NCBI GenBank assembly: GCA_030427635.1
Contig: JAUIBA010000003.1
Location: 186,001 to 250,000 of the forward strand
DNA from: Bacteroidia bacterium
GTDB lineage: Bacteria > Bacteroidota > Bacteroidia > Chitinophagales > Chitinophagaceae
DNA: 64,000 nt
Reading direction: 5' to 3'
Shown here one piece after another: positions 25,028-33,952 of this stretch. Below the pieces are notes generated by a model. That model was not told the DNA's origin. It searched no databases and saw only the letters and a program-made list of their open reading frames with translations. Made by a program: the position numbers and the translations under genes. Each line of letters begins with the position of its first letter. Positions within the stretch are counted from its first letter, which is position 1.

Positions 25028-26014
25028 TTAAACATTGTGCAGCTCGTTATGAATACTCATTTTTTTCAGAACCTGATGAGCTACATCCATTGCCTGGTAA
25101 CCGTCATAAACAGATACACGTACGGGCTTATCGTGCAGAATTGCACTGGCAAATTCAGAAAGTTCAGTATGTATTGCATTCACTGGAGTAACGTCCGGTG
25201 CCTGTATAGACAGCGTTTTTTGTACTCCGTTGCCCATATCTATAGGGAAATCCAGCGCAGAATCGCTGGCCTCGCCATCTTTCAGGCGAATGATTTCAGT
25301 CTTTTTATCCAGAAAGTCTACACCTATATATGCATCACGCTGAAAAAGGCGCATTTTTCTCATTTTTTTCAGCGATATACGACTGGCAGTAAGATTAGCC
25401 ACGCAGCCGTTATCAAATTCTATACGTGCGTTAGCTATATCTGCGGTTTCGCTCAGTACAGCTACGCCACTGGCCGATATCCGGCGCACTGGTGATTTTA
25501 CAAGACTCAGTACAATATCTATATCATGTATCATCAGGTCCAGTATTACCGATACATCTGTACCTCTGGGGTTGAACTGGGCCAGCCTGTGTGCTTCGAT
25601 GAACATTGGTTTCACCGTTTGGTCGGCAAGGGCAAGAAATGCAGGGTTATAGCGTTCTACATGGCCTACCTGGCACTTTACATTTGCTTCGTGTACCAGA
25701 TTTACAAGTGTCTGTCCTTCCTCCAGTGTATTGGCAAGTGGCTTTTCAATAAACAGATGTTTACCCGCCAGCAGACATTTCCGTGCTATTTCAAAGTGCG
25801 TAGTGGTAGGAGATACAATATCTATAGCATCGCTTGCAGCAATGAGGCTGTCTGCATCCGTATATCTTTTTATACCAAATCTCTGAGATACAGCCTCGGC
25901 CTGCGTATCGTCAGGGTCATAGAACCCGGATATTTGCGTGTGTGCTATATTCTGCCACTGTTCTATATGTATTTTTCCCAGATGGCCGGCGCCGAATATT
26001 CCTGTTTTGAGCAT
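25028..26014 (-). CDS. Gfo/Idh/MocA family oxidoreductase
   Basis: 328 residues. N-terminal Rossmann fold with the dinucleotide motif GIFGAGHLGKIH (residues 5-16) and the family EKPLA motif near residue 95, then the C-terminal alpha/beta substrate domain with CQVGHVERYNPA and the MIHDIDIVLSLV histidine-containing segment. These enzymes oxidise or reduce sugars and inositols using NAD(P); nucleotide-sugar members feed polysaccharide synthesis, consistent with the downstream WcaJ-like gene. The exact substrate is not evident. Confidence 0.85.
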   Translation of the reverse strand: MLKTGIFGAGHLGKIHIEQWQNIAHTQISGFYDPDDTQAEAVSQRFGIKRYTDADSLIAASDAIDIVSPTTTHFEIARKCLLAGKHLFIEKPLANTLEEGQTLVNLVHEANVKCQVGHVERYNPAFLALADQTVKPMFIEAHRLAQFNPRGTDVSVILDLMIHDIDIVLSLVKSPVRRISASGVAVLSETADIANARIEFDNGCVANLTASRISLKKMRKMRLFQRDAYIGVDFLDKKTEIIRLKDGEASDSALDFPIDMGNGVQKTLSIQAPDVTPVNAIHTELSEFASAILHDKPVRVSVYDGYQAMDVAHQVLKKMSIHNELHNV

Positions 26015-26634
26015 TGTTGGGTCAGAAAGTTGATATGTTAAACGGCATTATCATTGTGTTATGATACGGGCGCGCAAGTTAGTAATTATAATGTCAGTCT
26101 GCAATCTATTTTGCCTTAATACAGCGATATCTCATTATGTTATCACAGCTTTCAGGTTTTTGATTTTTCATAATTTTTGATTTTAGATAATTATAAAAAA
26201 TTACGCTATAACGCAGTTTATGCCGCCTAATCCATATTCTTTAATTGAAAATTAAAATAAAATATTGTGTGGCAAAAGTAATCTTTACATATGCAGAAGC
26301 ACGGCAGATACTGATTTTGCTGTGATTTTATGCGTTGTGGATTTAGTAGTCCAGGCTCTCTTAGGCTTCATTGCGTCCCGCATTTTTTCCAATTCTTTTT
26401 TGTTTTTCGATATCTTGGCTATCTTTACGCTGTATAAGAGTATAACGGGCAGTGTGTGCCGGCCTGGGAGGGAGTGTTTTGTCTGGCAATTGCTGAATAA
26501 TTGTTTCCAATTATTTAGCATTGTGATATGATTAGTGAAGTTATTTGGTATATATTTGCATGGTTTTTTGCCATACAGGTAATACTCTGTCGAACAGTAT
26601 TAATGTATATTTATAAATTATAAAAGTTACACGT
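26015..26634. other. Long intergenic region upstream of gldK
   Basis: About 620 very AT-rich bases between divergent genes. Two overlapping open frames (26265-26531 plus, 26285-26521 minus) look like chance frames. It holds one exact -7 box (26551-26558) and a near-consensus promoter at 26414-26440 (TTG, 17 bases, TATCTTTA), either of which could start the gld operon. Confidence 0.5.
26551..26558 (+). promoter_or_regulatory. -7 box upstream of gldK
   Basis: TATATTTG fits TAnnTTTG, 76 bases before the gldK ATG. No TTG at the standard spacing. Confidence 0.4.
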
Positions 26635-28482
26635 ATGTACATAAAGAGACGTTTGTTGTTAGCTGCAGTGATTTTAACCACTGCATCGTCTTTATCAACA
26701 GAATCTTTAGCACAGCCTAATCCCAATTACCATAGGTCACGTACGCGTCCTGTTATTCCTTTCAGGCACCTGACCCTGGCTGCCCCTCCCGGCATGGTGT
26801 ACATACCAGGAGGCTCTGTCACTATCAAATACAGTCAATCTTCTACTGATACAAACAGTAGGAAAAGAGTGAGTCTGAGCTCATTCTACATTGACAAGAC
26901 AGAAGTTACGAATCAGCAGTACCGTATGTTTACTGAATGGGTAATTGACTCAATTGCTGTAGTTAATTATCTGAAGGACGACTGGTATTTCCTTGACCCG
27001 GCTCCAGGCAGTAAAACTGACGAAGAAGAAAACAGCAACAAAACTGTTACAACAATGGCAGATACTACTGCCATGATGCCTGCAGATTCGGTGCAGACAG
27101 CATTGGGTGGTGATATACCTGCTCCTGCGGTTACACCTACAGTAGCTACTACTGATACCGGTATGATGAACACAGCTACTGCATCATCCGCAGTTACTGA
27201 CTCTGCCGGCCAGCCTATACGCCGTCGTATCAACTGGGCACGTGTAAATCATAAAGACATCTTTGAAAACGAAGATGAAGAAATCAGAGGCAAAATTGCT
27301 CCAATGTTTGACCCTGCTACCGGAAAGATTAAAAAAGAGTTGTTTGTATACAACTTTACATATCTGAAGGCGACAGGAACAAACAAACGTGCAAAAGTAG
27401 GGGAGTACACTACTGAGCCAATAAACATTTATCCTGATGAAGCTATATGGTTTAAAGACCTTGCAAACTCTCAGGTAGAGATATTGGTAGAGAACTACTT
27501 TACACAGCCTCCTTTTGATGACTATCCAGTGGTTGGCGTTACCTGGAAACAGGCTCGTGCCTTTGCTGCATGGAGAAGCCATACTAATAATGAGTATGCA
27601 GACATTGCAGAATATCTGAAATACTACCGTTTGCAGTACAGCCTGCCTTCTGAAGCACAGTGGGTATATGCTGCAGGTAAAGATATCCGCAATCAGAAAG
27701 AAGATGTACTGAAGCCTGAACCAGAGGTGGAAGAAACACCGGTAGATTCTGCTGCTACTGCTGAAGCGCCAATTGATAGTGCTGTTATGCCAGAGCTGAC
27801 TACAGATACTACTTCACTTGCTTCTACAGATGGTATCCATACGGTAACAGAAGAGGACAATCCTGAAGAGGAGAAGACTGAGAAGAAAAAGAAGAAGAAA
27901 AAGAAGAAGAAAAATAAAGACGAAGATTTGCAGGCAGCCAGTGAGCTTGTTATGGAACAGGCAGAAAAAGATGGCCCCGCTATCGTAGACCGTGATCGTG
28001 ATGGTAACCTCCTTGTAAACTTTAAGCAGGAAGAAGGTGACTACGCGCAGGATGGTTCTAACTTCACACTTCCGGTAATGTCGTATGCACCTAATGAGTT
28101 TGGTGTATATAACATGGTAGGTAACGTATCAGAGTGGGTACTGGATGCATATAGTCCGTCAGCATTCGCATTCGTTTCGGATGTTAACCCGGTACTGCTG
28201 TATGATGCAGATTCTACAGATGCTGACCCGATGAAACGTAAAGTAGTACGTGGTGGCTCATTTGTTAGTAATGCGAAAGCGCTTAGTCCCTTCACTCGTG
28301 ATTTTGAACTTCAGGATCATGTTCACTGCTACATTGGTTTCCGTTGTGTAATGGCAGCTCCTGAAATTCTTACAAAGAAAGTGGCAACACGCAGAAAGCT
28401 TACTGGTAGCTCTCGTCCTTCTATGATACAGTCATCTTCGACCAAGTCATCATCTAAGTCAGGTAGCTCGTCTAAAAAATAA
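26635..28482 (+). CDS. gldK: Type IX secretion ring protein GldK
   Basis: 615 residues, longer than the usual 450-500. Signal peptide (about 1-26, ending ESLAQ), then a formylglycine-generating-enzyme-like (SUMF1) fold: GMVYIPGGSVTI near 54, FYIDKTEVTNQQYRMF near 90, PVVGVTWKQARAFAAW near 300, YNMVGNVSEWVLDAY near 495 and RGGSFV near 540. GldK with GldN forms the periplasmic ring under the outer membrane. Two inserts explain the length: a Thr/Ala/Pro-rich one (about 140-200) and an acidic one with an 11-lysine run (about 365-430). No lipobox cysteine follows the leader, unlike the lipoprotein GldK/PorK of model species. First gene of gldKLMN. Confidence 0.93.
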   Translation: MYIKRRLLLAAVILTTASSLSTESLAQPNPNYHRSRTRPVIPFRHLTLAAPPGMVYIPGGSVTIKYSQSSTDTNSRKRVSLSSFYIDKTEVTNQQYRMFTEWVIDSIAVVNYLKDDWYFLDPAPGSKTDEEENSNKTVTTMADTTAMMPADSVQTALGGDIPAPAVTPTVATTDTGMMNTATASSAVTDSAGQPIRRRINWARVNHKDIFENEDEEIRGKIAPMFDPATGKIKKELFVYNFTYLKATGTNKRAKVGEYTTEPINIYPDEAIWFKDLANSQVEILVENYFTQPPFDDYPVVGVTWKQARAFAAWRSHTNNEYADIAEYLKYYRLQYSLPSEAQWVYAAGKDIRNQKEDVLKPEPEVEETPVDSAATAEAPIDSAVMPELTTDTTSLASTDGIHTVTEEDNPEEEKTEKKKKKKKKKKNKDEDLQAASELVMEQAEKDGPAIVDRDRDGNLLVNFKQEEGDYAQDGSNFTLPVMSYAPNEFGVYNMVGNVSEWVLDAYSPSAFAFVSDVNPVLLYDADSTDADPMKRKVVRGGSFVSNAKALSPFTRDFELQDHVHCYIGFRCVMAAPEILTKKVATRRKLTGSSRPSMIQSSSTKSSSKSGSSSKK

Positions 28483-28572
28483 CCCTGTTATATTAATGCA
28501 TATTTAATCTTAATTAATTAACAAAATTCACTGAACAAAACAAAATTATCATCACACACAAATCCAACCAAT

Positions 28573-29304
28573 ATGAGCAATTCAAATTCAAACAAGAAAA
28601 TCGGACTTAACTCCATCATCTCATTCGGGGCCAGCGTCGTAATCCTCGGTCTTATGTTTAAAATCCTTCACTGGAAGGGTGGTGAAATAATGATCGGTCT
28701 TGGTCTGGCAACAGAAGCTTTACTGTTTGCTATCCTTGGTTGGGCTGCACGTGAATCTCCGGAAGAAAAGAAAGCAGCAGAAGGTGGTGCAAATCTGAAT
28801 GAATTGCTTAATTCTGCGGTTACTCCTAAGGTTGTTGATGGCCTTACAAAAGGTTTCCAGCAGTTTACACAGACAGTACAGTCAGTTAACTCAATTGTAG
28901 CTAATGCAGGTACTGCCAATAACTTCGTTAAGGAAATAGAAACTGCTACTACAGACGTTAAAAAGTTCCGTGATAACATGAGCAGTGTTTCTAACGGTTT
29001 CGATTCTTTCAACAAATCTCTGCAGGCTGTTAGCAGCATGTCAGGTATCTCTGTTGATATGATGAAACAGTTTGAATCTGCTGGTGCAGGTATGAAGTCT
29101 TTCTCTAAGAGCATTGCTGATATGAATGCAAACTTTGACCAGTTTAACAAAACACTGGGTGCTATCAATCAGATGACTTCTGCGTCACAGAACATGATGA
29201 AAGAATTTGAGGCTGCCACAAATGGTATCAAGGCGTATAACAAAAACCTCGGCGAACTGGCTCGTATCTATCAGGCACAGGTTGAGGCATTCAGAAAGAA
29301 CTAA
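28573..29304 (+). CDS. gldL: Type IX secretion motor protein GldL
   Basis: 243 residues. Two membrane helices in the first 60 residues with the charged residues typical of the motor: K30 in MFKILHWKGG at the end of helix 1 and E48 in LATEALLFAILGW within helix 2, equivalent to the glutamate thought to carry protons in Flavobacterium GldL. The remainder is a cytoplasmic helical domain with repeated FNKSL/FNKTL and MMKQF/MMKEF segments. With GldM it forms the proton-driven rotary motor that powers type IX secretion and gliding. Confidence 0.93.
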   Translation: MSNSNSNKKIGLNSIISFGASVVILGLMFKILHWKGGEIMIGLGLATEALLFAILGWAARESPEEKKAAEGGANLNELLNSAVTPKVVDGLTKGFQQFTQTVQSVNSIVANAGTANNFVKEIETATTDVKKFRDNMSSVSNGFDSFNKSLQAVSSMSGISVDMMKQFESAGAGMKSFSKSIADMNANFDQFNKTLGAINQMTSASQNMMKEFEAATNGIKAYNKNLGELARIYQAQVEAFRKN

Positions 29305-29383
29305 TTGCTTTAAATTAGTTTAGTTGTATCACTATTTATTTCAAAGACCCATTTCTGAAATTTTTTTAAAATATTTATAACGC

Positions 29384-30907
29384 ATGGCAGGAGCAAATGA
29401 AACACCCCGGCAGAAAATGATGGGTATATTATACCTCGTTCTGTTGGGTCTGGCAGCTACAACGGTGACGGATCACGTCCTCGATGCCTTTAGAAACCTT
29501 ACAGTTAGTCTGAAAACATCTTCAGAAAACGTAAAGGACAATATTGATAAAACAATGTCTGCATTCGCAGATGGAAAGTTGAAAGATGAGCCAGAACGTG
29601 CTCGTCCGGTATGGGAAAAAGCTAACAAAGTGAAAACTGCAGTAGCTGACCTTAATAAGATGATTGAAGGTATTAAAACTGACCTCACCCAAATGGGTGG
29701 TGGCGAAACTCCGGAAGGAGACGTGAAAGCAAGGGCAGATGTTGATATCTCACCACGAGTTATGGTTCGTAAAGGAAAGGCAAAAGAGCTGCGTGCTAAA
29801 ATAGAAGAGACACGCAAACTGATTCTTAGCCAGCTTCCTGATCCTAATACAAAAATTGCACTTAATGCCGATGATCCTCCACGTGGAAAAGGCGGAGTGA
29901 AAAGTTCATGGGAAGAAACAAACTTTGGTGATGGTATTCCGCTGACAGCTGCAATAACTGCCCTTACTAAAATACAGGCAGACATGCGCAACTCTGAAGC
30001 AGAAGCTATCAAGAAAATCCTTGGTGATGTAGACAAAGCTGTAATCAACCTTGATAAATTTGATGCCGTAGCTATCGCACCTACTTCTTATGTACTCGTA
30101 GGCCAGCAGTATACTGCTGATGTATTCCTTACAGCTTCTGACTCTAAGTCAAATCCGGAAGTAACTGTAGGTGGAGCTCAGCTTAAAGTTATGGACGGTA
30201 AAGGTAAATATACTGTTACTGCCTCACGTGAGGGTGAATTCAAATGGTCTGGTACAGTAAAAGTGAAGATGGCAAATGGTGAGATGAAAGAGTACAAAAC
30301 AAAAGAGCAGGTATATACTGTAGCAAGACCATCTGCTGTTGTGTCTCCTGATAAGATGAATGTATTCTACATTGGTGTACCTAACCCGGTATCAGTATCA
30401 GCTCCTGGCTTCTCTAAAGAGAAAATCAAAGTGAGCATGAGTGCCGGACAGATTACAGGTAGCGGTGGTAACTACGTTGTTAATGTTACACAGCCAGGTA
30501 AGGTTACAGTAACAGTGTCTGGTGTGCTGGAAGGTGGTAAAACAACCGTACTTGGCGCTTCTGAATTCCGCATCAAGCGTATACCTCCTCCACGTGTTAA
30601 GTTTAGTGGTAAAGCAGGTGGTCGCCTGTCTGTAGGTGAGGCAAAAGTTCAGAACAGGATATTTGCTATACTTGAGGACTTTGATTTTGAAGCTAAGTTT
30701 AATATCAATCACTTCAAGCTGTACATCGTGAAACCACGTTCTGATGCACAGATGTATGAGTCAACCAACAATTCGTTTACTCCGGCTATGACATCTGCAA
30801 TGCAGGGTGTTATTTCAGGTACTCGTATTATCTTTGACGACATCATTGCTACTGGTCCTGATGGTGTGAAGCGTCCGCTTGACCCTATTACATTCAATAT
30901 TCAATAG
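29384..30907 (+). CDS. gldM: Type IX secretion motor protein GldM
   Basis: 507 residues, usual length. A single N-terminal membrane helix (GILYLVLLGLAATTVTD, about 14-30), a helical first periplasmic domain and three beta-rich domains to the end (SPDKMNVFYIGVPNPVSVSAPGF marks the third). GldM dimers span from the GldL ring in the inner membrane to the GldKN ring below the outer membrane. The N-terminus MAGANETPRQKMMG is characteristic and fixes the start. 79 bases after gldL; one operon. Confidence 0.94.
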   Translation: MAGANETPRQKMMGILYLVLLGLAATTVTDHVLDAFRNLTVSLKTSSENVKDNIDKTMSAFADGKLKDEPERARPVWEKANKVKTAVADLNKMIEGIKTDLTQMGGGETPEGDVKARADVDISPRVMVRKGKAKELRAKIEETRKLILSQLPDPNTKIALNADDPPRGKGGVKSSWEETNFGDGIPLTAAITALTKIQADMRNSEAEAIKKILGDVDKAVINLDKFDAVAIAPTSYVLVGQQYTADVFLTASDSKSNPEVTVGGAQLKVMDGKGKYTVTASREGEFKWSGTVKVKMANGEMKEYKTKEQVYTVARPSAVVSPDKMNVFYIGVPNPVSVSAPGFSKEKIKVSMSAGQITGSGGNYVVNVTQPGKVTVTVSGVLEGGKTTVLGASEFRIKRIPPPRVKFSGKAGGRLSVGEAKVQNRIFAILEDFDFEAKFNINHFKLYIVKPRSDAQMYESTNNSFTPAMTSAMQGVISGTRIIFDDIIATGPDGVKRPLDPITFNIQ

Positions 30908-30938
30908 TGTTGTATAATACAGATTTATTTGTGTTTCT

Positions 30939-31964
30939 ATGAAAAAGAGTCTTAGTTATTTATTGCTTGTCTTCCTCGTTGTAGGAGCTACATCATCATA
31001 CCTTGATGCGCAGACTTCTAAAAAGAAGAAGAAGAAAAAAGTGGAAAACAAGGTGAACCAGGATAGCCTGGATGCTGCCCGCATAGCGGATAGCATTGCT
31101 GCTGCTGAAGCTGCTGCCGCTGCTGCTGCACCACCTCCTGAAGAAGAGAATCCATTTGCCGACATCGTAGCAGATGATTCCGGGTTCAGAGATGATTTCA
31201 CACTGGACTCTTCAAAACCGGTGGATGGGTACTACAAGCAGACAAATCTGCGTGGTGCAAAGCCGTTTGCTTTCCCTAAGGAAAACAAATACAATATCAA
31301 GTTCTATAAGCGTATATGGAGAGAAATAGATCTCTATGACTCCTCGAACAAGATATTTGCTATGCCGGGTGAGACACTTATTTCTCTGATTATGGAAGCT
31401 ATCAAATACAAAAAACTGATTGCTTACAAGGATGAGGGATTCAAGAGGCAGCTTAACTACACACAGGTAATGAAAGCTTTCTCTGATAGCTCACTGGTGC
31501 CAATGCTTGACTCAATTACTGGTGATGTTCTTGGATACCGTACCGTATTCAATGATTTTAACCCGGATTCTGTAACTAAGTTTGAGATTAAGGAAGATAT
31601 CTACTTTGATAAAACCCGTGGTCGTGTTATCACGCGTGTCATTGGACTGTCTCCGGTTATTAAACTGAAGTCAAGTCAGGGTGATTACATCGGTGATCTC
31701 CACCCATTCTGGTTGTATTATCCTCAGTGTCGCAATCTGTTTGCTGCACGCGAAGTAATAGATCCTCAGCGTGATATTTATAATGAGAGCTATGACGATA
31801 TGTTTGTACAGCGTCGTTTTGTTTCTCACATTGTGAAGGAATCAAATCCTGCTGATCTTCGTATAAAGGATAAATATCCAAGTGATCCTGAGCGTCAGCG
31901 TAAGGAAGCTGAGCGTATTGAGCGTGAAATCAATAACTATAAGAAAAACCTTTGGAAGTACTAA
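30939..31964 (+). CDS. gldN: Type IX secretion ring protein GldN
   Basis: 341 residues. Signal peptide (about 1-25, ending LDAQ), a low-complexity linker with a 7-lysine run and an alanine-rich, then PPPEEE stretch (about 26-72), and the GldN/PorN domain (KRIWREIDLYDSSNKIFAMPGETLISLIMEAI, then PVIKLKSSQGDYIGDLHPFWLYYPQCR). Partner of GldK in the periplasmic ring. 31 bases after gldM. The lysine run mirrors the one in GldK of the same operon. Confidence 0.93.
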   Translation: MKKSLSYLLLVFLVVGATSSYLDAQTSKKKKKKKVENKVNQDSLDAARIADSIAAAEAAAAAAAPPPEEENPFADIVADDSGFRDDFTLDSSKPVDGYYKQTNLRGAKPFAFPKENKYNIKFYKRIWREIDLYDSSNKIFAMPGETLISLIMEAIKYKKLIAYKDEGFKRQLNYTQVMKAFSDSSLVPMLDSITGDVLGYRTVFNDFNPDSVTKFEIKEDIYFDKTRGRVITRVIGLSPVIKLKSSQGDYIGDLHPFWLYYPQCRNLFAAREVIDPQRDIYNESYDDMFVQRRFVSHIVKESNPADLRIKDKYPSDPERQRKEAERIEREINNYKKNLWKY

Positions 31965-31998
31965 GTATTTCTGTTAACGTTTTAATTATCAGTATTTT

Positions 31999-32769
31999 AT
32001 GAAAGCTGTGTTAAGGTCGTTATTAGTGTTTGCTGCATTGGGTGTAAGTGTAGCAAAAGGGCAGGTTCGTACGGAGATTAGTCTTCGTGAACCTAATAAT
32101 AGCCAGTATGGCTTAGGTGAGTACGGATATAATGGACGTAACTACAGTATGGGTCTTGGTGTTGGCTCCAGTAAAATGTATGGTGATCTGGCTTACTCAA
32201 ATCCACAACCTGTTTATCTTGGTTATTTTGAGAAGAATGTATTACCTACTGTAAGTCTGGGCTGGACTATATCCGTTGGTGACTTGTCTACAAGAGATCC
32301 GTTTACTTATCTCCGTAGCTTTAATCACTTTACGTCTGTTGATCAGCATATAACCGTAGAACTCGGTACCCTTTTCGGAATGGTATATAGAGATTTCTAT
32401 GATTATTATCTGCTGCGACTTGCTGGTGGTATCTATGTGGGCACTGGTTTAGGTATTATTAATAATGATATCAAAAGGTCTGTATACTTTGATGATAACA
32501 GACCTGGTACATATCTTACCAATAGCCCCTCTATGCTCACCAGCAGTACCGCAATGTATGTTCCTTTTAATTTTGGATACAATCTTTACATACCAAGATT
32601 GTGGAAGTTTAAAGGTGTTATGCTGAACTTCAATTATCAGTATACGATGACTATGTCTGACTTTATTGATGGATATAAGCCACCATTGCTGGCCAACAAG
32701 AAGAATGATGTTTATACTGTAGCTTCACTGGGTGTAAGGTTTTATGTTTTCCACCCGGCAGAATACTAG
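31999..32769 (+). CDS. Outer-membrane beta-barrel protein, possible PorG-like type IX partner
   Basis: 256 residues. Signal peptide (about 1-22, ending AKGQ) and alternating hydrophobic/aromatic strands to the end (YSMGLGVGSSKMYGDLAYSN, LPTVSLGWTISVGDLSTRD, VMLNFNYQYTMTMSDF, TVASLGVRFYVF), as in 8- to 10-stranded barrels. The GxGSSKMYGDL start resembles barrels of the DUF6089/PorG type, which contact the GldKN ring; this assignment is an inference helped by position, 34 bases after gldN and before the operon terminator. A generic barrel is the alternative. Confidence 0.6.
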   Translation: MKAVLRSLLVFAALGVSVAKGQVRTEISLREPNNSQYGLGEYGYNGRNYSMGLGVGSSKMYGDLAYSNPQPVYLGYFEKNVLPTVSLGWTISVGDLSTRDPFTYLRSFNHFTSVDQHITVELGTLFGMVYRDFYDYYLLRLAGGIYVGTGLGIINNDIKRSVYFDDNRPGTYLTNSPSMLTSSTAMYVPFNFGYNLYIPRLWKFKGVMLNFNYQYTMTMSDFIDGYKPPLLANKKNDVYTVASLGVRFYVFHPAEY

Positions 32770-32790
32770 ATATTGCTTATTTTCTTTACA

Positions 32791-32820
32791 GCAGCTCCGG
32801 ATTCGGAGCTGCTTTTTTTT
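32791..32820 (+). terminator. Terminator of the gldKLMN operon
   Basis: GCAGCTCCG and CGGAGCTGC with a GATT loop followed by eight Ts: a textbook intrinsic terminator 21 bases after the barrel gene. Confidence 0.92.
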
Positions 32821-32828
32821 ATAACAGA

Positions 32829-32846
32829 TGTTAGCTTCTGCTAACA
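32829..32846. promoter_or_regulatory. Inverted repeat at the rlmN promoter
   Basis: TGTTAGC-TTCT-GCTAACA, perfect 7-4-7 arms, ending 3 bases upstream of the -7 box of rlmN. The position suits an operator, but it might also be chance or part of readthrough structure. Confidence 0.35.
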
Positions 32847-32849
32847 CAA

Positions 32850-32857
32850 TATCTTTG
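32850..32857 (+). promoter_or_regulatory. -7 box of rlmN, almost touching the start codon
   Basis: TATCTTTG fits TAnnTTTG and ends 4 bases before the rlmN ATG, predicting a leaderless mRNA. Confidence 0.6.
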
Positions 32858-32861
32858 CACA

Positions 32862-33896
32862 ATGAAGAATCTCAGAGAAATCTCCCTGCCCGATCTGGAA
32901 GTGATGTTTGCAGCTATTGGTGAGCCAAAGTTCAGAGCACAGCAGGTATATGACTGGGTGTGGCAGAAGGCGGCCGGAGATATTGCAGATATGACAAATC
33001 TGCCTAAAGCATTACGGGAAAAGCTCGCTACAGAATATTTTATTCCTAAAGTACGCATCAATCATAGCCAGTATAGCAACGATGGTACTATAAAGAACAG
33101 ACTGCAACTACATGATGGTTATTATGTAGAGAGTGTTTTAATACCTACAGATAAGCGTATGACGGCCTGTGTATCATCACAGGTAGGGTGTTCTCTTTCC
33201 TGTAAGTTCTGCGCTACCGGATACATGACGCGCAGAAGGAATCTTGATTTTGATGAGATAGTTGACGAGGTGACACTCCTTAATGAGCTGGCAATGACGC
33301 ATTATAATAAGCGTCTTTCCAATATAGTTTTTATGGGTATGGGAGAGCCGCTGCTCAATTATAAAAATACACTGAAAGCTATAGAGCGTATTACATCACC
33401 TGATGGGCTGGGCATGAGTCCACGACGCATAACGGTATCTACTGCCGGCGTTGCTAAAATGATACGCCAGTTGGCTGATGATCAGGTGAAATTTAAGCTT
33501 GCTTTATCTCTTCACGCACCCAATGATGTGAAGCGAAACGAGATAATGCCTATCAATGAAACCAATAATCTGAAGGTGCTTGTAGATGCGCTCAATTATT
33601 TTTATCAGGCTACCGGCAGTGAGATAACTTTTGAGTATATCCTGTTTAAAGATTTTAACGATAGCATTCAGGATGCTGATGAGCTGGTAAAACTGTATCG
33701 CAGGGTACCTGTAGATCTGGTTAATATTATAGAGTATAATCCTATTGATGCAGCGCAGTTTGAAAAGCCTGACGAAGAAAAGACAGATGCATTTATGAAG
33801 TATCTTACTACGCATAAGGTAAATGTAAGGCTCAGGCGTAGCCGCGGTAAGGATATTGATGCAGCTTGCGGGCAGCTTGCCAATATCAATCATTAA
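32862..33896 (+). CDS. rlmN: Dual-specificity RNA methyltransferase RlmN
   Basis: 344 residues, a radical-SAM enzyme that methylates C2 of A2503 in 23S rRNA and A37 of some tRNAs. The cluster-binding cysteines are C110, C114 and C117 in VGCSLSCKFCATG; the methyl-carrying cysteine is C336 in DAACGQL near the C-terminus. The N-terminal substrate domain (REISLPDLEVMFAAIGEPKFRAQQVYDWVW) is complete, so the start is secure although the promoter lies only 4 bases upstream. First gene after the gld terminator. Confidence 0.95.
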   Translation: MKNLREISLPDLEVMFAAIGEPKFRAQQVYDWVWQKAAGDIADMTNLPKALREKLATEYFIPKVRINHSQYSNDGTIKNRLQLHDGYYVESVLIPTDKRMTACVSSQVGCSLSCKFCATGYMTRRRNLDFDEIVDEVTLLNELAMTHYNKRLSNIVFMGMGEPLLNYKNTLKAIERITSPDGLGMSPRRITVSTAGVAKMIRQLADDQVKFKLALSLHAPNDVKRNEIMPINETNNLKVLVDALNYFYQATGSEITFEYILFKDFNDSIQDADELVKLYRRVPVDLVNIIEYNPIDAAQFEKPDEEKTDAFMKYLTTHKVNVRLRRSRGKDIDAACGQLANINH

Positions 33897-33952
33897 GTAC
33901 AATTATAGTTTTCACACACTCTTAGATACAAACCGATTATTTTTACGGTATT

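Noticed and set aside
26265-26531. Overlapping open frames on both strands upstream of gldK (88 and 78 codons)
   Set aside because: AT-rich chance frames overlapping each other; no family-like sequence, and one needs a TTG start.
27880-27915. A-rich lysine tract in gldK as a frameshift or sequencing error
   Set aside because: The frame stays open and continues into conserved GldK sequence on both sides.
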